Source: Sorghum bicolor
Taxonomy: Eukaryota; Streptophyta; Magnoliopsida; Poales; Poaceae
Direction: 5' to 3'
NCBI RefSeq assembly: GCF_000003195.3
Contig: NC_012872.2
Coordinates: 23,522,066-23,586,065, forward strand
DNA length: 64,000 nucleotides
Part shown: positions 62,165 to 64,000 of the stretch, one piece after another
Layout of the letters: the number at the start of each line of letters is the position of its first letter
Numbering within the stretch: the stretch's first letter is position 1
Translations under genes and position numbers: made by a program
Notes under the pieces: model-generated
Told to the model about the DNA's origin: nothing
Databases searched by the model: none
Seen by the model: only the letters and a program-made list of their open reading frames with translations

Positions 62165-64000
62165 TGTAACATCCCCGATGTTACGGTTACTAAAATTTGG
62201 ATCATGGCATCATCAGTATTGCACAGCATATTTGTTAAGCACACCTTGATGCATAAACTTAAAATGAGTTTAATTTGGTTGAATGTGCTTAGGGAATTAA
62301 AGTGTGTTTATCTTCTGTATTGATGCTTGTGTTGGTTGCTAAAACCCTAGGGTGAAAGATTTCCGAAGGATTAGGGGGAGGATAAGGGCCAGCTATAGTG
62401 ATCTGATGAGGATCACCAGCCCCCTGTCCAGCACGGCCGCCGCGCGCGCAGCGCCGCGTGCGCGCGTGCAGGCACGCAGCCTGCTTGCCTGCCTGCGTCA
62501 CCAGGCGACGTGGAAGCCGGCCGTTGCCTCCGTTTGCGATTTAAGCCTCCCCACCGGCTGACGAGCTCCATTTGTTTCCCTCACGCCCGACGCCGGTGAG
62601 CTTGGTCGCCCTCCAAATTCGTCGTGCCCACTCCCTTTCCGAGCCGCCTTAGCACACCAGCAGCTCCGCCTTGAGCTCCGCCATCGATTGCGCCCCCGAG
62701 CGCAAGCTCTACCCTACCGTAGCTCCAACCCGAGCCGTTCTTCTCCAACTCCGGCCAGAGCGCCGCCGCAAGCACCTCCACTGTGGCCAGCTTCACTCCG
62801 CGCCTCTCCGCTGCTGCTTCTTGCTTCGTTGAAGTCGCGGTGAGCTACCGATGCTGTTACGCCCTTCACTTCGCGCTCTACTCGCTTGGAGCGACCGGCG
62901 TTTGCCCGGCCGAGGCGGCCGTCTGCCATGTCCGTGGCCACGGGGGCTAGGATAGGAGAGGAGGGGTGAAAAAGGTGTCCAGAGGTGCGCCATGGAGAGG
63001 AGAACGCGACCAGCGAGTCGCGAGGGGCGGAGGTGGCGCGGATGGCTCAGCCGTGCCGTTGATTCGGCCGGCCGAAGCTTGAAGACGGAACTGACGGGCG
63101 GAACCCGCCCGTCAGCGACCGCCTGAGAGGGGAGAAAGCGCGCGCAGCGCCCGCGTGGGCCGAGCGGGAGCGGGCCGACCTGCGGGCCGATTTCCCGGCT
63201 GCTCGCTGCGCAGTTTTTTTTTCATTTTCTTTTTGTGCAGTTTCTAATTTATGTTTGAATTTGTGTAATAAATTGTGTATTGATCCAAAAATCATGGAAA
63301 TTTTTGTATAGATTCCCTGAAATGAGTAGAACCCAAGAAAAATATTAGATTTTATTTTCTGATAGTTTGCATGTGTATAAAAATTGCCTCTTTTAATTAG
63401 TAAATACAACTTCTATGAATTTTAATAATTTATTAATATGTCCAAAAATCACCAAAATTGGTGGGATGCCTCTGAATATTATTCCCTGGCTCCACACAAA
63501 ATTTGGTGGCATTTGGATAATGTTTGAATAAAATATTATTAAACCCTTAACTAGTAATTAAATAATAATTCTAGAATACTTAAATAATAATTAGTTAAAT
63601 CCTCAAAATTAGAATTTGAGTGATTTTGGGATTATGTGATGACCTGAGGTCATTAACCCTAATGACCTTTGGCATTTAATTATTGTTTGGTCTTAATGCT
63701 TAATTACTGTCATTGATAATTAATTAAGAAGTAATTAAGATAAAAGGATTAATAATTAGTTAATTTAGGATAATTATGAATTAAGAAAAGTACTAATTTA
63801 CAGATGCAACCTCTTGGGTAAAGACACTAAGATGTTAAACAACTTTAATTATTGTTTATTCTGTGTTGCACCGAGAAGGCAAATTGTACTCGACTTGGTC
63901 CTTCTTGCATATTTGTCATACACATATCATTAGCATTCATCATTTTGCGTATAGTGCCCGTGACCGAAGGAGCGACCGTTGAACCGAACCCCGAGGTCGG
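62165..64000 (+). repeat. TE-J: Tekay-type LTR (first 1836 bp), continuing beyond the window
   Basis: Starts TGTAACATCCCCGATGTTACGG and follows TE-E (read from 28959 leftwards) in block order to the window end, where it matches TE-E near 26400-26450. It lacks the roughly 500-base AT-rich block of TE-E. It could be a 5' LTR or a solo LTR. GC-rich at about 62430-63200; the short frames there are not conserved with TE-E. Confidence 0.83.

Overview
This 64 kb window is nuclear DNA of a grass (Poaceae, probably a panicoid such as sorghum, sugarcane, Miscanthus or a millet; the sequence does not fix the species). Grounds: it consists wholly of LTR retrotransposons of grass type (Ty3/gypsy Tekay chromoviruses with LTRs of about 4 kb, Ty3/gypsy Tat-type elements primed by tRNA-Asp, and one SIRE/Maximus-like Ty1/copia element) inserted into one another. 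I see no host gene, no rRNA or tRNA gene and no CRISPR. Elements are named TE-A to TE-J in this annotation; '-' means the element is transcribed leftwards. Layout: TE-G, a Tat element (-) at 48794-55797, is the oldest host. TE-B, a Tekay element (-), 3124-48793, landed in the 3' LTR of TE-G. TE-B then received TE-A (Tat type, -, 1-3123, running off the left edge) in its 3' LTR, TE-C (pol-less Tat, -, 8506-15887, target duplication ATTGG) just 5' of gag, TE-D (Tekay, -, 17455-35895, target duplication TGCAC) in its leader, and TE-F (pol-less Tat, +, 40737-48629, target duplication GTTCA) in its 5' LTR. TE-E, a solo Tekay LTR (-, 24733-28959, target duplication GTGAG), lies inside gag-pol of TE-D, so four layers are stacked: TE-G > TE-B > TE-D > TE-E. 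On the right, TE-H (Tat, +, 55798-59427) interrupts the RT region of TE-G, TE-I (SIRE-like copia, -, 59428-62164) interrupts TE-H, and TE-J (Tekay LTR of the TE-E family, +, 62165-64000 and beyond) truncates TE-I. Genes: TE-D has an open ORF0-gag-pol apart from the TE-E insertion and nearly identical LTRs, so it is young. TE-B carries the same gene order but with stops and frameshifts. TE-G keeps RT thumb, RNase H, a second archaeal-type RNase H and integrase, plus a decayed plant mobile domain (PMD) gene on the opposite strand with its own TATA box. TE-C and TE-F have no RT, RNase H or integrase but keep a tandem pair of retropepsin-like domains and a long conserved 3' untranslated segment. 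They share LTR sequence with TE-A and TE-H, so they probably depend on an autonomous Tat relative for enzymes. The points most worth a second look are the ORF0 coiled-coil proteins ahead of gag, the doubled protease in pol-less elements, the antisense PMD gene, the extreme density of the hexamer GCCGAT in TE-G, the repeated internal purine tracts of the Tat elements, and a U3 block that stays open in six LTR copies.
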